Assembly (NCBI GenBank): GCA_014529385.2 | Contig: CM043962.1 | Location: forward strand, 88,997,180-89,061,179 | Source of the DNA: Adiantum capillus-veneris | Lineage: Eukaryota > Streptophyta > Polypodiopsida > Polypodiales > Pteridaceae | Direction of reading: 5' to 3' | DNA: 64,000 nt | Shown here: positions 33,858 to 46,090 of the stretch, in pieces | How the letters are laid out: the number at the start of each line of letters is the position of its first letter | Position numbering within the stretch: the stretch's first letter is position 1 | Made by a program: the position numbers and the translations under genes | The notes under the pieces: generated by a model | What the model was told of the DNA's origin: nothing | Database searches by the model: none | The model's input: only the letters and a program-made list of their open reading frames with translations

Positions 33858-36800
33858 TCAATGCTTTATATCTACCATTTCCTGGTGACTTTCTAGCATG
33901 TGCAAAGTCTCTTCATCCTTATTTACATTTGTATCCCCAATTGTGGGGGTTTCAAGGTCATCCACTGTACCATGAGGAAGCAAGAACAAGAAAAGGGCAG
34001 GCGTTAACCGAAGGAGACTGCGAATAACAACAGCTAGCCAAAGGTTGCTGTAATCCTCTTTGCGAATATGTAGCTGGTGTAGCAGAAAGGCCCCATTCCA
34101 TGATGCGCATGTCGCCCCGAAATTGGATACCGACATCAGAAATGCGAACACTGTCCCTTCGACGCCCGGTGGACATAGCCGAGCAGACAACACCATAAAG
34201 GGAATCAATTGTAGCCTCCCTATTACATCTGTCAAAGTCTCATCCCCAATCACAAAAGCATGGTCTGGAATACCCATTTTCAAATTCCACCGTTTAACAA
34301 TGATGGTGTCGGATAGCCCCATCAGGACATAAGCCACCTATATACCAAGAGCACAAGATTAAAGCATTGCATTGAACATTTCACATATGAACCTGGGTGA
34401 CTTTTATGAAAGTAAAGTGCAGGTCATGGACATCACGTAAATTATTCCAGAAAGGAAACAGAAATAATATGGGGTTACCGGTAAGTACACTTTGGAGGGT
34501 ACATGGCAGCATCATGTAGCTTAGGATCAGTAGAACCTGTGCCTCAGGTCTCCCACCAACATTGTTATGAGAACTAGGGTTTATCTAAATACTCCAACAT
34601 CCCCACTAATGTCATCAGAGCCGTATTGTGACCCTAAACTATGTGGGAATATATGCTCCCACACACACATACCCCAAGGGCCCACAGGCACAAGGCTACA
34701 AGCACATTATGAAGCATTCGCAATTATTGCAGTACCACTTATGTAATTTCCATTTTAACTAATACTTTGCACAATTTTATGCAGTACCACTTATGTACTT
34801 TCAATTTTAACGAATACTCTGCACAATTCTATTAAAGACGCAGAAAGATGAAAAGCCAGATCTCCATCATACAGTTTCTCTACACCAGGGCTATGAGCAC
34901 AAGGAGCCCAGTGATATAAATCAGCATACTCAACATTTATAAAGTGTCTGATTTACATTAAGGTCAAAACCTTCCCCGACATTTTTTGAAAGATATTTTT
35001 CTTTCAGGCCATCGTTCAAAGATGTTCAAGGACGCAATGACTCGAGGTCTTCATCAATTTACAACAAGATTAAACTGAAAAGAATTGTGGGTGTTCACAT
35101 GGCCCCTATCATCCCAAGTAAGCAGCTTACGCAAGCTCCTCTTGCAATAGTTCACATAGGTTTGGCAGCCCTATGCATATAGCTTCTTGCATGTGTCACC
35201 TACTTGTCTTCCTACAATAATTGCAGTCGAACCTAATCCATTTAAGTCTATGGAAGGGAGGTAGACTTGAGTGACTCACATTAGTGAAGAAACACCCATA
35301 ATAGCAGCTCATGCAAAAGTACAAGCAGTCCTAAAAAAGTGAATGCAATCACTTACTTGAGGCCACAGAAACATTGTCCTGAGAGTATAGAGTCTGAACC
35401 AGCAGTTATACAAACCCACACCCACAAACATGGCCAAGTAGCCAATGCCACCCACTAATCCAATGAACTGCTCACTGAAGCCAGGCCCAACTACCGGATC
35501 AGTGAACCAATAAAACATAGATTCAGATATGTCAGGACAAAGAGCCTGCATTACGAATTCCCAAATTAGATTAAGGACCAAACATCTTTACTTTTGGAGA
35601 ATGTCCCAAAATCAACTTCCTATTGCTATACAGAAAAAAGCATGAAATTATGATAGGATGAAACGTACCTGTGCTAAATACACATAAAGAGCTGGTCTCC
35701 AAATGGCAGGATTCTTCAAAGTCTGTTTAAAAAGCTGGAGTGTTTTCAGCATGTCCCCAAATTTAGCTCTGTCTACGCCCTTTGGCAATCGCTTTTCAGG
35801 AATAGCCCATGCCGCAACCAGAAGTAGAAGTGGAGCAACAGAAATCAGTACGAAAGAACCTCGAGGCCCAAAAGAATGCACTGCAGGTCCAGACACCACA
35901 CATCCAACAAGTCCACCAATTGATAAGCTGCCCCATGATAAACTCTGCAAAGGAATAAGATATCTTAATGGGGTATTATTGGTTTTTGAGGTCAATTACA
36001 AGGTTTCCACATTTCCTTCGTTGATGTTTTACCCATTGTATTTTGACATATATTCACACCAAATAGATAAAAAGAATTCAACTCTCTCAGAAAAGGAAAA
36101 AGCTCTGCAAACTAATTCAAGTAAAGGTAAACTCTGTCCATCAGCTTCCAGATGAGCTAATAGTTAAAAAACAACTGGCTTGCATGCATGAGAAGATTCA
36201 AAACATGCACTAATACACCCTATCAAAATCGACATAAAACTTAAGAGTTAAGTTCATTGAGAGTAGACTTCTCTTTCACCACCCCATGTACACGATCAAA
36301 AAAGAAAAATACTGTTCACACCTCAAGTTCTGTCCAATGTAAGCTTCTACACGACCTACTTCACGAATTCCTCATTCAAACCCATAAAATGCTTTGTTTC
36401 TTTTCTTCAATCTCGTTCAATTCTCGGACTCCTTGCAATTTCATTTTCACAATTGACCATGGCATTCAACTCTGGGCCGATGAAGTTCAAAACTTCATGG
36501 AAACTTGTTGCATGCAAAGGTCTTATTAATCTCACAAACAATCACAGCATAATTGTCAACTTCTCACCCACAAACTATAGCCCCATTATTAATCACAAGG
36601 CAAAGAAAAACATATTACGGATTGTGACCATTTAAAGTTTCTTGTCTGGAAACTAATCATGTTCATGTATTTACTTTACAAACCCTACCCCACGTTCTCC
36701 TGATTTTGACAAATATAGACATATTTCTGGCATATATATTGAATCGACATGATCCTTGCTAGCAAAATTTCAAAGCACTAACAACTGTTTTGCATGTATA

Positions 36801-37964
36801 TCCATGTCAGCTCCTTTTTACTGTTGTAGGGAATTTCATTCTAGCAGATGAGTTTGATAAAATACATCTGATTTTGATTCCATACCTGCAGATCACTGGC
36901 AAGAGTTGGTCGATTTCTGCTTTGCTCTGCAACTGCTGCATCGACCACCACATCCGGAAAAGCTGTGCATAAGGCAACACTGGCCATGAGGAGTGTGGCC
37001 AACCATGGCGAGGGTGCTGAGAGCAATGACAATATCCAAAGGCAGCAAGCTCCTGCAACACCACATATAGCAAGATAGGGCCAACGTTGGAACCTGTAGT
37101 CATGGGGCATATATATTACACAATTTTTTCCCTTTCTGAATAGCAAGACTTGGAACCAAAAAACCTCAAAGCAATGTCAAACTTGCTAGAAAACCTTGGC
37201 AGGATGAAAAGGAAAAAAGGGGGGGCAAGACCACGCAAATCTTACCCTCCTATAGGAAATGTATCAGTGATTAGCCCATATATAGGCTTGATATTCCACG
37301 GCATTCCAACAAAAGCCTACATGAAAGATTATGCAGATAAGCAATGCACCTTCTTAAGGTGTAAAGAGACTGCATTAGTCATATTTCAGAAATAATTGGG
37401 TTATTCGCAAGCTTCCATGGCATGCATTCAAGCACACCTCCAATGAGAGATATGCTGTGGAAATAATCATATGCCTATGTTATACATTTATAAGGCCAAA
37501 AGGATATGAACTTCCAAAGAGAGAGGTACATATCTTTTAAGCCCCTGTTTTGCTAGCAACATGTCAATGCTTAATCTAAAGGCTTTTATGTTTCAAGATA
37601 AAGGCTGATGTTCAATAAATATACTTCTAAATACCTCAAAAACTTGTGATGCAGCAGGCTGTAGCTTTTGCACATCCTTCCAATAATAGTTAGTGGCAAG
37701 ACTTCGCACAGTCCCAACATAGCCCTGGCTTACTCCATAAACTATAACTATTACCGACATAAAAGGGGCTCCAAAAGCAGTTTGTAATGTCTGAAGCCAC
37801 ACGTAGAAGTGCCATACATAGTTCCATTGCTTAAATTGTTTGAAATGGGCACTTTCTGTGTCTTTGCCATCTAGCTCAAGGTCATCATTTCCATTTGGAT
37901 CAATTGTGTTCATTGTATACAAGGCCATATTTTCCAGCAATGCATCATCATCTTCCTCTGACAT
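33858..37964 (-). CDS. Folate-biopterin transporter (BT1/FBT family, major facilitator superfamily), 6 coding exons
   Basis: The product is a predicted polytopic membrane carrier of the plant folate-biopterin transporter family. Some members carry folates at the plastid envelope; most have unknown substrates. Coding exons in gene order: 37964-37635, 37316-37246, 37093-36886, 35944-35669, 35545-35357, 34337-33858. All introns are GT-AG and phases join without shift to give 517 residues plus TGA, a normal family length. Landmarks are WHFYVWLQTLQTAFG in exon 1, the family signature KPIYGLITDTFP...QRWPYL across exons 2-3, PDVVVDAAVAEQSR (exon 3), SLSWGSLSIGGLVGCVVSG (exon 4), CPDISESMFYWFTD (exon 5) and VSNFGATCASWNGAFLL (exon 6). 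The start MSEEDDDALL follows a TTACAG acceptor by one base. The acidic N-terminus does not look like a transit peptide. It appears intact, and is the only intact host gene seen. Confidence 0.9.
34731..34834. repeat. 52-bp tandem duplication in a transporter intron
   Basis: 'agtaccacttatgta.tttc' occurs at 34731 and 34783, followed by similar 'attttaac.aatact.tgca' text. It is intronic (between exons 34337 and 35357). Confidence 0.8.
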
Positions 37965-38519
37965 CCTGTAATGAAGCAAATATAAAAAAATTCTGATTGA
38001 TGTTGGTTTCAAATCATTTCGATGGTGTACACATAAAGAAGGAAAATTATAAGTTAAACGACAAGACAAAGAAAGAGACATAAGATATACCATATAGCGT
38101 CAGAAAAATATCAGCATATGAACTATAAGAGGGTCTACAGCACTTGCACTTAAACACAATTGAGACACACAAAATCCCATAAAAACAGGTGCCTGATCTG
38201 CGAGCTCTCTTTCTCTGCCTGGTCTCTTCTGTAGGGTAGGGCTCTGCCATGTCACCAATCTGTCAAAAGTAAGGTATAGAGAAATAATCTCCCCGAAAGA
38301 ATCTCCAACCTCCTCAGTAAGAGCAGGTACATCGGCTAAAATTGATCCAAAATCAGCCCCCTCTACTACACACAACACTCCAACTGGCTGGCTTAAAATT
38401 TGCATGAACAGGTACTCAAGTCCCCTCTTCCCTCCAAAATGCAACCCCAATTTCGTCCCGCTCCTCGCTCAGCACTCCTCCATCAACTATGTGCTGAAAA
38501 ACACTCCAAGGAGCTAGCG

Positions 38520-39640
38520 GATCCAAGAAGCGTGTTCATTTCGAGAATGATTCCAGTTCTTCCTCGTCTTCAAAGAGTTCCGACAGTTCCTCTTCCTCTA
38601 GCTCCAGTAAGGATGAGAAAAAGAAGCAGCGAAGAAAGACGAAGAAAAGCAGATCCAAGAAGTCAAAAAGCAAAAAAATCAATGTTACTACACAAGATGT
38701 TGCAGGGTTGTTCATAAATCATTGGTATTCATTGTGTGGTCTACCCAAATCAATTCTGTCGGATCGTGATACAAAGTTCACATCCCATTTTTGGCGGGCT
38801 TTGTTTGAAAATTTTGGCACTAAAAAAACTTTTTGTCTGCATTTCATCCACAATCTGATGAGCAAACTGAAATTTACAACTAGCTAGCATTTGATGTTCT
38901 CAAAGCGTATGTTCATGATAAACAAATTAAGTGGGAACAATATTTGCCATTAGTTCAAGCTGTCCTAAATGATTCATTCTCTAGTGCAATGGGTCATACT
39001 CCATATGAGGTGGCGTTTGACCGACCTCAATCTTTGTTGACCGGGTCTTTTTCCAAATTTGATGATGCTAATTGTGTTAGTCAAACCTATGCGGAGGTAC
39101 TCAAGAAATTAAGCTTCGGCTGAGCAAGTCTCAAGCGTCCTATTCTAGGCATAACTAATAAGCATCGACAGTATGTCTCATTCAAGGAGGGTGACTAGGT
39201 GTTTTTAAGGATCCTGAAGCATCGCCCCAAGCAAGTTGGTAAGAGGTGTTCTCAACTCTCATTTCGTATGTATGGTCCGTTTTCGATCGTGAAAAAGGTA
39301 AATGATGTTTCCATGCAATTACGTTTGCCACCTTCTTGGACAACGCATAAAGTTCTTCATGGTTCTTAGCTTAAATTGTTTCTGGGTGAGCCTCCCAGGA
39401 GCATTCCCGATAAGGAGCAACCGGAGATTTTTGATGAAGAGTTATGGAGCCGAAACAGATCCTTTTGCATCGATTCAAGCACCGAAAAGAAGCAAGCAAG
39501 GCAATACTTCCTAAAGTTCCAAAGATCGAGGGACAGATGAAGCTCCTTGGGTGGACGAGGAATTTTCATCGACTATCCAGATTTGCTAGCCTCATACAAG
39601 GAGGTCATGCAGCTCGATACCTTTACCTCACCTTAAGCAG
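38520..39640 (+). pseudogene. Gypsy Gag tail fused to integrase, broken
   Basis: A Ser-rich then Lys-rich Gag tail (SSSSSSSSKDEKKKQRRKTK) is followed immediately by 'DVAGLFINHWYSLCGLPKSI' and 'LSDRDTKFTSHFWRALFENF', the integrase core with its SDRDTKF motif. 'IKWEQYLPLVQAVLNDSFSS' and 'GHTPYEVAF' lie near 38930-39020. The C-terminal module with 'FRMYGPFSIVKKVNDVSMQL' and 'WTTHKVLHGS' lies near 39260-39370. Several in-frame stops (for example after 'FTTS' near 38880, and near 39120 and 39200) show it is dead. Confidence 0.78.
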
Positions 39641-39647
39641 GAGGGGA

Positions 39648-40680
39648 TGTCCCATGCACATGAATTTGGAGCCATGTGGACATGCTTCATTGACTTCCAG
39701 AGCCAGTTTTCCACATATCCCTAGATAGGAGTGTCTAGAATCCTAGGAGGATTAGTACCGATAATTTTGTGAGCTTGTTCGTAGGATCTACATGTCCGAA
39801 CGAGTCCATTAGATTAGGTTTTTAGTTTTGGAACCCACTTGCATAAATGGTTTGTACACACGTTTTGACAAATGTTATTACACTACGTTGGACATATGGC
39901 ATCACGTGCATATAGTTTTAGGTTAGAGATATCCAACGAGCCATTCCCTACGTCAAGCAGATGTGCGACAGTTTCACCCAGAAACTAACCCACGGTCGAA
40001 CTTTTTATGATTTAGATTTTAAAGAATTTGACAGAGGTTTTGCCCTACCAAGCCCTTAAGGGGGTCACAATCTAGAAAACTTGCCTATAAAGGGAGACCC
40101 CCAAGCCTAGTGATTTCATAAGTTTGCAGATAGCGCCCCATGCTCTAGCGTTTTGCTATAGTTCAGCCCTGGCGTGAGCTTCAGATCAGCCCCAGCGTTT
40201 TGAAGCTAGATTAGCCAGCGTTTTGCAAAACTCAGCCCTAGCGCTATCAAGTTCCTACAGATCAGCCACCGTTTTCAGTTTTCAACCCCTTCCCTCAAGG
40301 AGACGTGCAAGATCTGCTAATTCTATCCTCTCATATGTGGTCCAGTACTTTGGCAGCCCATTGGGCTTCTCCTCGGCCATTCCCTCACCACATCGAGTGC
40401 TCCCCTTGCTACCCATCATCGGCATCATCAAGATCTGTGTTTTCAGCCCTTCATTCCTCTCACATCGGGAGCGCAAATCAGTCCCAGATCTACCCCCTTG
40501 GTGGTCATCCGCAATCCACATCGAGACAGATCCAAAGGTGCATCAAATCAGCCCCGCAGGTACTTCTTGAAGCGTTACCGGGACGACATTCTCCATCCGA
40601 GTCAGTAGAGTCTGCTCTTGAGGTATTACATGTGTGTACATTCCATTTACACAATCAAAAGCAAATACCACATCGGCAAC
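39648..40680 (+). repeat. Gypsy 3' LTR with TATA box and short internal repeats
   Basis: It starts TGTCCCATGC directly after the polypurine tract. A TATA box (tataaag, 40086-40092) sits in 'gcctataaagggaga'. Downstream, 40130-40275, a phrase like 'tcagccctagcgttttg' recurs four to five times imperfectly. The 3' edge is unknown; candidate CA ends are near 40590 and 40680. Confidence 0.6.
40086..40092 (+). promoter_or_regulatory. TATA box of the gypsy LTR
   Basis: TATAAAG lies about 440 bp into the LTR in a GC-richer context. It would drive plus-strand transcription, antisense to nothing coding but inside the first intron of the transporter gene. Confidence 0.5.
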
Positions 40681-40729
40681 AGTGTGGAGGACCCTTGAGA
40701 GGGTTGGTTGGGACCCCATCGGGTGTCAT

Positions 40730-40732
<3 letters not shown>

Positions 40733-40791
<59 letters not shown>
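40733..40791. repeat. (CT)29 microsatellite
   Basis: An uninterrupted TC/CT tract next to the gypsy LTR, within the transporter's first intron. Confidence 0.96.
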
Positions 40792-40792
<1 letters not shown>

Positions 40793-40799
40793 AATCGCT

Positions 40800-41880
40800 C
40801 TCTCATTCCCTCTCTTCAGGGAAAGTAAAAGGGACCATCATTCAAGTTAAAAGAAATCACTAACACAATGAAACAAAGTAAAAGATTTGTGTAAGTGTAA
40901 AACCTAGACCTTCACCATTTCAATTCCGTTGCACCTGACAGTGACGCATCGGGAATACCCATCACTTAGTCTCTCACTCACCAAACTTACAGAACAAAAA
41001 CTTCGCAATGCTCTATGTCACCCATCCCATGATGCATCAGAGATGTCCATTCCAGATGGTTGAATACCTGATGCTCTATATCACCCTCCGACATGACGCA
41101 TCAAAAGTATCCGTTCTTGGTGGCCAAGCAGATATTCTCGTTCACAGTGCTCTCGTCATTCCTCTGAGTGAGGCACTAGGAATATCCGTACTTGGATGTC
41201 TCAAACGAGGAAAACCACTCCAATGATTCATTCAAAATTATATTTCTTTAAGATAAAGCTAATTTAGCAACATCCCTCTCACTTCTAAATAGTTGTCCTC
41301 AATTGTAGTGGTCTGACTTAACCACCCAAGGAATCCGAAAAAGTCTCAAATCTCACTCAATGATCAGTCGAGCTTTCGTCTCGAGGAAATCTTGAATGCT
41401 TAGCTAAACATAAACTCAATACTTGCTTACCTTGCCAGATAGGAATTGGATTTGTTAATCTACGTCGTTAGGAGAAATTGTTTTCTTCTCTCTAATTTGA
41501 CGAGGGCATCTTTCACTCAGAGACTATATTTAAGTCTCAATACACTCATTAGTCTAAGAGTCACATAGGCGACTCTATCCTTCAATCTTCCAATCAGCTC
41601 AGAAGTTTCCTTATCCAATAATCTGTTAACTTAGTTCCACCTTCTCAATGTCGAGAAGAATAAGCTACTTAGAAAACAAAACTTGCTACTTTAGTGGCTA
41701 AACCACATAGCTCACTCAATTATCATAAAACGACAATGAAAACTGCTTCTTGTCAAAGAAATTCAGATCTACCTTTCAAATATTATTCCACTTAATGAAA
41801 GAACTAGCTTAAAATGACATGTAGATCACTTTTATGGGTGAAGCATTCCTGGTTTTTCAAACAATTTGTGTAGATTCTGT
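40800..41880. other. Intronic/intergenic, no gene recognised
   Basis: The 40940-41210 part holds loose repeats ('gcatcagagatgtccattcc', 'gcatcaaaagtatccgttct', 'gaatatccgtac') of unclear origin. The rest shows no motif. If exon 1 is right, all of this is transporter intron 1. Confidence 0.5.
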
Positions 41881-41983
<103 letters not shown>

Positions 41984-42138
41984 TACTCTCCGTCTTCACT
42001 TAAGTAAAAAGGCATACAAACTGACCTGGAAATTTTCACAACCACAACTTGGATCCAACCTTGTTACTGGCAGGAAGAAAAATGATTCCAATCATTTTAT
42101 CCTTTACTGCATTCCTCTGGCAGCTTTGCAAGAGCTCT

Positions 42139-42159
42139 ACACACACACACACACACACA
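42139..42159. repeat. (CA)10 microsatellite
   Basis: A short CA tract about 50 bp from the presumed exon 1 donor site. Confidence 0.9.
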
Positions 42160-42211
42160 GAGGGTAAAGAAATAGCGAGCTAAACCAAACACACGTAAAT
42201 ATAGATCATAC

Positions 42212-42412
42212 CTGCGTGAAAGAGGCGCGGTTTAGCAGGAGCCCAGCGCAGTGATGGCGAATCGGCGATGTGCGCAATTCGTCAGCGCAAAAATACCACA
42301 ATTTTGGAGTTTACTGAAGTCGAGACAAGTGGAGATACAAAATATGGGCCACCCTTCAAAAACTAAGAAGGGGATAAATACAAAGTTAAAAGCTTCAAAA
42401 GTTCTCTTTGAC
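42212..42412 (-). other. Probable noncoding first exon (5' UTR) of the transporter gene
   Basis: The minus strand has a consensus donor CGCAG|GTATGA with the exon edge at 42212. The next upstream acceptor used by the coding region is TTACAG, one base before the ATG at 37964. The stretch 42212-42412 contains no ATG on the minus strand, as expected for a leader. A TATA box sits about 30 bp beyond its upstream end. It implies a 4.2-kb 5'-UTR intron. This is an inference from signals only; an alternative leader exon between 37965 and 38500 cannot be excluded. Confidence 0.5.
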
Positions 42413-42440
42413 TACCCACCTAGCCTGCAGTGCACTTCCT

Positions 42441-42449
42441 CTTTTTATA
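42441..42449 (-). promoter_or_regulatory. Candidate TATA box of the transporter gene
   Basis: The minus strand reads TATAAAAAG within 'ggtataaaaagaggaagtgc', a strong plant TATA match. It would place transcription start near 42410-42418. Confidence 0.5.
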
Positions 42450-42872
42450 CCTAATTCTCGTGGCGAAGTAGGAGCTTGCACTTCTTCGTGCTCCCAGCAT
42501 TTGTCCTTTAGGAAGGGGCTTGGAGGCTAGACCATGTCCCTGGTTAGCCTATGGCACCCTTTCTGGCACAACAGTACCTTCTAGTTAGCTATGCCCAACA
42601 GCACTACGGAACCCACCCTTTATCCTGATCAACGTGAAGCTCTCATGAGCTCTAATAGGACCTGGTTATCGACAAAATGAGGCTTTAAGTAGGATAGGAC
42701 GATGTTATCCTCAATGGCCATGACGTGGCTTTGGTGGAATAGGCATTCATACAACGAGGTTATCCAATGCCAAAGATTTGGGCTCTGGGTAGAATCGGTG
42801 TTCATTGGATAAGACCTTGGGTGCAATAGGTTTTTCATCATCATGTTTATCCACATTTCAAATATACATGAG
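42450..42872. other. Transporter promoter region / outer flank of the palindrome
   Basis: No gene is recognised. A minus-strand open frame (42629-42940) runs from the palindrome arm into this region and could be part of the same unknown relic; it has no family motif. Confidence 0.4.
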
Positions 42873-44064
42873 GCTTTAGGTTGAATAGGCATATTCATTA
42901 TTTTTTTCTTCTTATGACCCTTAACCATTAACCGTTTCACTCTGGTATTGAATGATCAAGCATACTTTAATATGACCCTAAATCCTTAGCCATTGCTCAA
43001 TAAAACCTTGTAAAATGGTTTAGCATACATGCATCAGAAGTTATGTATGTTACATCATGAATAGATTGAGAACAATAATCTAAGTACGTAGTTTAGCTCA
43101 TCCATTTGTTGTATTCTTCAAATGTGTGTTTACATTTATGTGCGTCATAAGTTTTATGTACATGCCATTATGAATAGATGAGTACACTAGTATAAAATAT
43201 AATATAGTTGCATACACGCTTTACAAATAATTGTACCTTACCAATTATATAATTTTTATTATTAAGCACTTCTTCATGGCAGGTGCAGTTCCTTATTAGG
43301 ACGTCTACTTAAATTGGCTTTAATACCTCCTACAATTGTGACTTACTCTCCATAATTAACATACCTTCAACTTAAATGCATTTATGAATGTTAAGGAATA
43401 AAGACACGCTTATTTGGATGATTTTTAAAATCATGCTTGGAGATGTTGATCTATATTCAGTGATAAATCTTTGTAGATGTAGTATCACAACCTTCCTCGG
43501 CCTATTAAAGGAATTGCACTCATTAGCCAAAACACAAAGAGACTTAGATGTTTCTTCTTGAGCATTTACATATAGATGAAGTTTATACATGCTACACCAC
43601 TGAGGTCATCAACATACTGCAGAGGGTTCCCATTTGAGGCTTCACTACACATTCTACACATGGTTCCCATTTGAGGCTTCAAGACAACTTGTTACCTCAT
43701 TATCTAAAAGATTAGCAGAGTAAAGTAAGGCCTCCTATAGTTGGGGCTTTTGATTGTCCACACCTGTTAATGTGAAAATATCCAAATTGTCTTGAAACAA
43801 TGATTTTGCCTTCCACAAAAGTTGTTGAACATAAATTGCAGACTAGATTGTCGTGCCCTTCTTGGCAAAAGGAGTCCAAGAAGACCCAAGTGAAACTAGC
43901 CTCATGGAATAGAGCACTGAAAATGTGGGCATTAAAATTTCTCCAATCTTTGGGAACCCTTCTGAGAAATCCCAATAAAAACATAACCTTATACCGTCCT
44001 CCTCAAAGAGCGATTCCACCTTCTTCCACTAGCATGTCACAACAAAGATTAGCGGGCCCTTTGT
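42873..44064 (+). repeat. Large palindrome, left arm, outer segment
   Basis: Its reverse complement matches 59204-59897 (for 42873-43492) and 49550-50156 (for 43493-44064) at roughly 80-88% by eye. It contains, at 43488-43492, the unoccupied equivalent of the GGTTG target used by the insertion at 50157-59203. It ends at the CTTTG target of copy A2. Confidence 0.88.
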
Positions 44065-44289
44065 GTTGGAATTAGGGTTGCAGAGAAACGCACACAGCTT
44101 GGAGAAGACGAAGGAAGCTCAAGGCACACAATAGAGAGTGTGTTACTTAGTATGCAATGGAAAGATAGATAGCCCTAGAGTGATGGGCGTATACACAATG
44201 CTTGAGGGAAAAAACCTCCTAAAGAGGGAAAAATGCCCCGGCAGTCCTATTGTGTTCACACACATCACTAGCACATGTATATGGTAACA
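44065..44289 (-). repeat. Copia family A 3' LTR of copy A2
   Basis: 225 bp, TGTTGG...GGTAACA on the plus strand, followed by the polypurine complement aatcccccctgg. It differs from its partner 48055-48281 at about a dozen positions. Confidence 0.93.
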
Positions 44290-46090
44290 AATCCCCCCTG
44301 GAGTGATGCGGTGAACGAGAGCTGGCACATGAGTAAGGGGAAGTGCCATGCGCTGATCAGTCCACAAAGGGGAGTAAGCCCAAAGCTTTGCGAAAAGCTT
44401 CAAGCTTCTCACGAGACAATGCCTTTGTGAAAAGATCTGCAAGGTTGTCCTATGTTGGCACATAAGCCAAGCTGATCTCTCTTGCTGAGAGCCTCTCCCT
44501 GACATAGTGGTAATGCATCTCAATGTGCTTTGTGCGAGCATGAAAAACTGGGTTCCTCACAACTGCCAACGCGCTCTGATTGTTAGTGTAGATCGTGTTG
44601 GCAGTGTCCTGTCCAACACCCAAATCATCCATAAGGCGTCTGAGCCATACACACTCAACCGTAGCTGTGAAGACTGCCCTGTACTAAGCCTCACAACTCG
44701 AAGTGGCCACAATTGGTTGCTTCTTGCTCAACCATGATATACATGAACTGCTAAGCATGAAACAAAAACCACTTGTGGACACTTGCGTGTCGCATGTCAA
44801 AACAAGCAGCCCAATCCGAGTCTGAAAAAGCATGTAAGTCTACGACAATGATCCCCCCTTGGGATAAAACAAGACAAGATGTAAAGTACCACTAAGGTAG
44901 CGGAAAATCCTCTTGACAGCCTGCCAATTCTTAGACCCTGGGCTATGCATAAATCTACTCACCTATAAGACTGCAAACTGAATATCTAGCCTTGTGTTGC
45001 ATACATAAATGAGGCATCCAACAGCAGTTTGGTAAAGAGTGACATCAGTAGGATCGCCAGCATCATCTAGACTCAACTTCAAACCTGTTTCCATGGGAGT
45101 GGCAATAGGTTTGCAATCATCAAGTCCAAACTTACATAACAATGTCTCTATGTAACTTTTCTGACACAAGGCAATATCACCATCACAATGCTTAAACTGT
45201 ATACCCAAGTAATGATGCAACAGCCCCAAATATTTCATCTAGAAAGTAGCATTCAAATCAGCCTTAAATTCAGCAATGTGTCTCTCATTTTGTCCAGTGA
45301 TCAACAAATCATCGACATAAAGAACCACAATGAGAAGTACATCACCCTCATACTTTACATACAATGTGCTTCCTGTTGGACTGTTACAAAAGCCTCGTTT
45401 AACCAAATGAGTGTCAGCTTTCTCATACCAAGCACGAGGAGATTGCTTCAACCCAAGCCTTCTTACATCTACACACTTTGTCCTCTTGTCCTTTTATGAC
45501 AAAACCGCGAGGCTACGTTACATAAACTTCCTCAAATATGTCACCATTCAAGAAAGCAGTAACAATGTTTGATTGATGTACATCCCAACCAAAATGAGCT
45601 GCCAATGCACATAGAAAACGCACGGTAGTCATACAACAAGTGGGAGCAAAAGTCTCTTTATAATCTATGCCTTTTTGCTGTGCATAACCCTTTGCAACAA
45701 GTCGAGCCTTATGGCGATCGATCTCACCATCTGGCTTGCGTTTCAACTTGTAAACCCACTTCGTATCAATGGCCTTTTTGCCAGGAGGCAAATCACATAA
45801 AGTCCATGTGTCATTTTCTATAAGTGCATCATATTCTGATTACATGGCAACCATCCAATCTTCTGAATTCTGTGCTTCATCAAAAGATAGAGGCTCCTCA
45901 ACATCATGTAAGCTAGACACGGCCAAAGCATAACAATCTGAAGCATAAGATGCATGGCGAGAGCCTAAACGAGTACGACTAGACAAAGGTGCATCCAATT
46001 TACTGTCACGCAAAGTGTGCACCAACCATTTTGGCATACCTCTAGCCTGCTCAATTTCAGCCCTTTCCTCATCAAGTACATCATGTACAA
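44143..46090 (-). pseudogene. Copia A2 reverse transcriptase / RNase H, broken
   Basis: RT shows 'AIDTKWVYKLKRKPDGEID', 'ARLVAKGYAQQKGIDYKETF' and 'VTAFLNGDIFEEVYVT' (45791-45513), 'KQSPRAWYEKAD' and the catalytic YVDD (about 45317-45306). 'YLGIQFKHCDGDIAL' lies near 45220, then RNase H with 'ANTIYTNNQSALAVVRNPVF' near 44600. Frame changes near 45500, 45240 and 44960, and a long RNase H overlap, prevent a continuous product. Confidence 0.85.

Larger units (their letters stand above)
38500..40680 (+). mobile_element. Ty3/gypsy element with internal deletion, antisense in transporter intron 1
   Basis: Gag-tail remnants (about 38520-38680) run directly into the integrase core (38685 onward), with no protease, RT or RNase H between. 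Then come the integrase C-terminal region to about 39640, a polypurine tract (aagcaggagggga, 39635-39647) and an LTR from 39648. No 5' LTR is visible. It lies within the predicted 37965-42211 intron, on the opposite strand from the host gene. The 3' end is approximate. Confidence 0.75.

Noticed and set aside
38047-38450. Two minus-strand frames upstream of the transporter ATG as extra coding exons
   Set aside because: The reading is not conserved-looking, and the acceptor TTACAG directly before the ATG at 37964 gives a complete family-length protein without them.
38400-38717. 105-codon plus-strand frame as a separate gene
   Set aside because: It is out of frame with the Ser/Lys-rich Gag tail and integrase, which give a better explanation of the same DNA.
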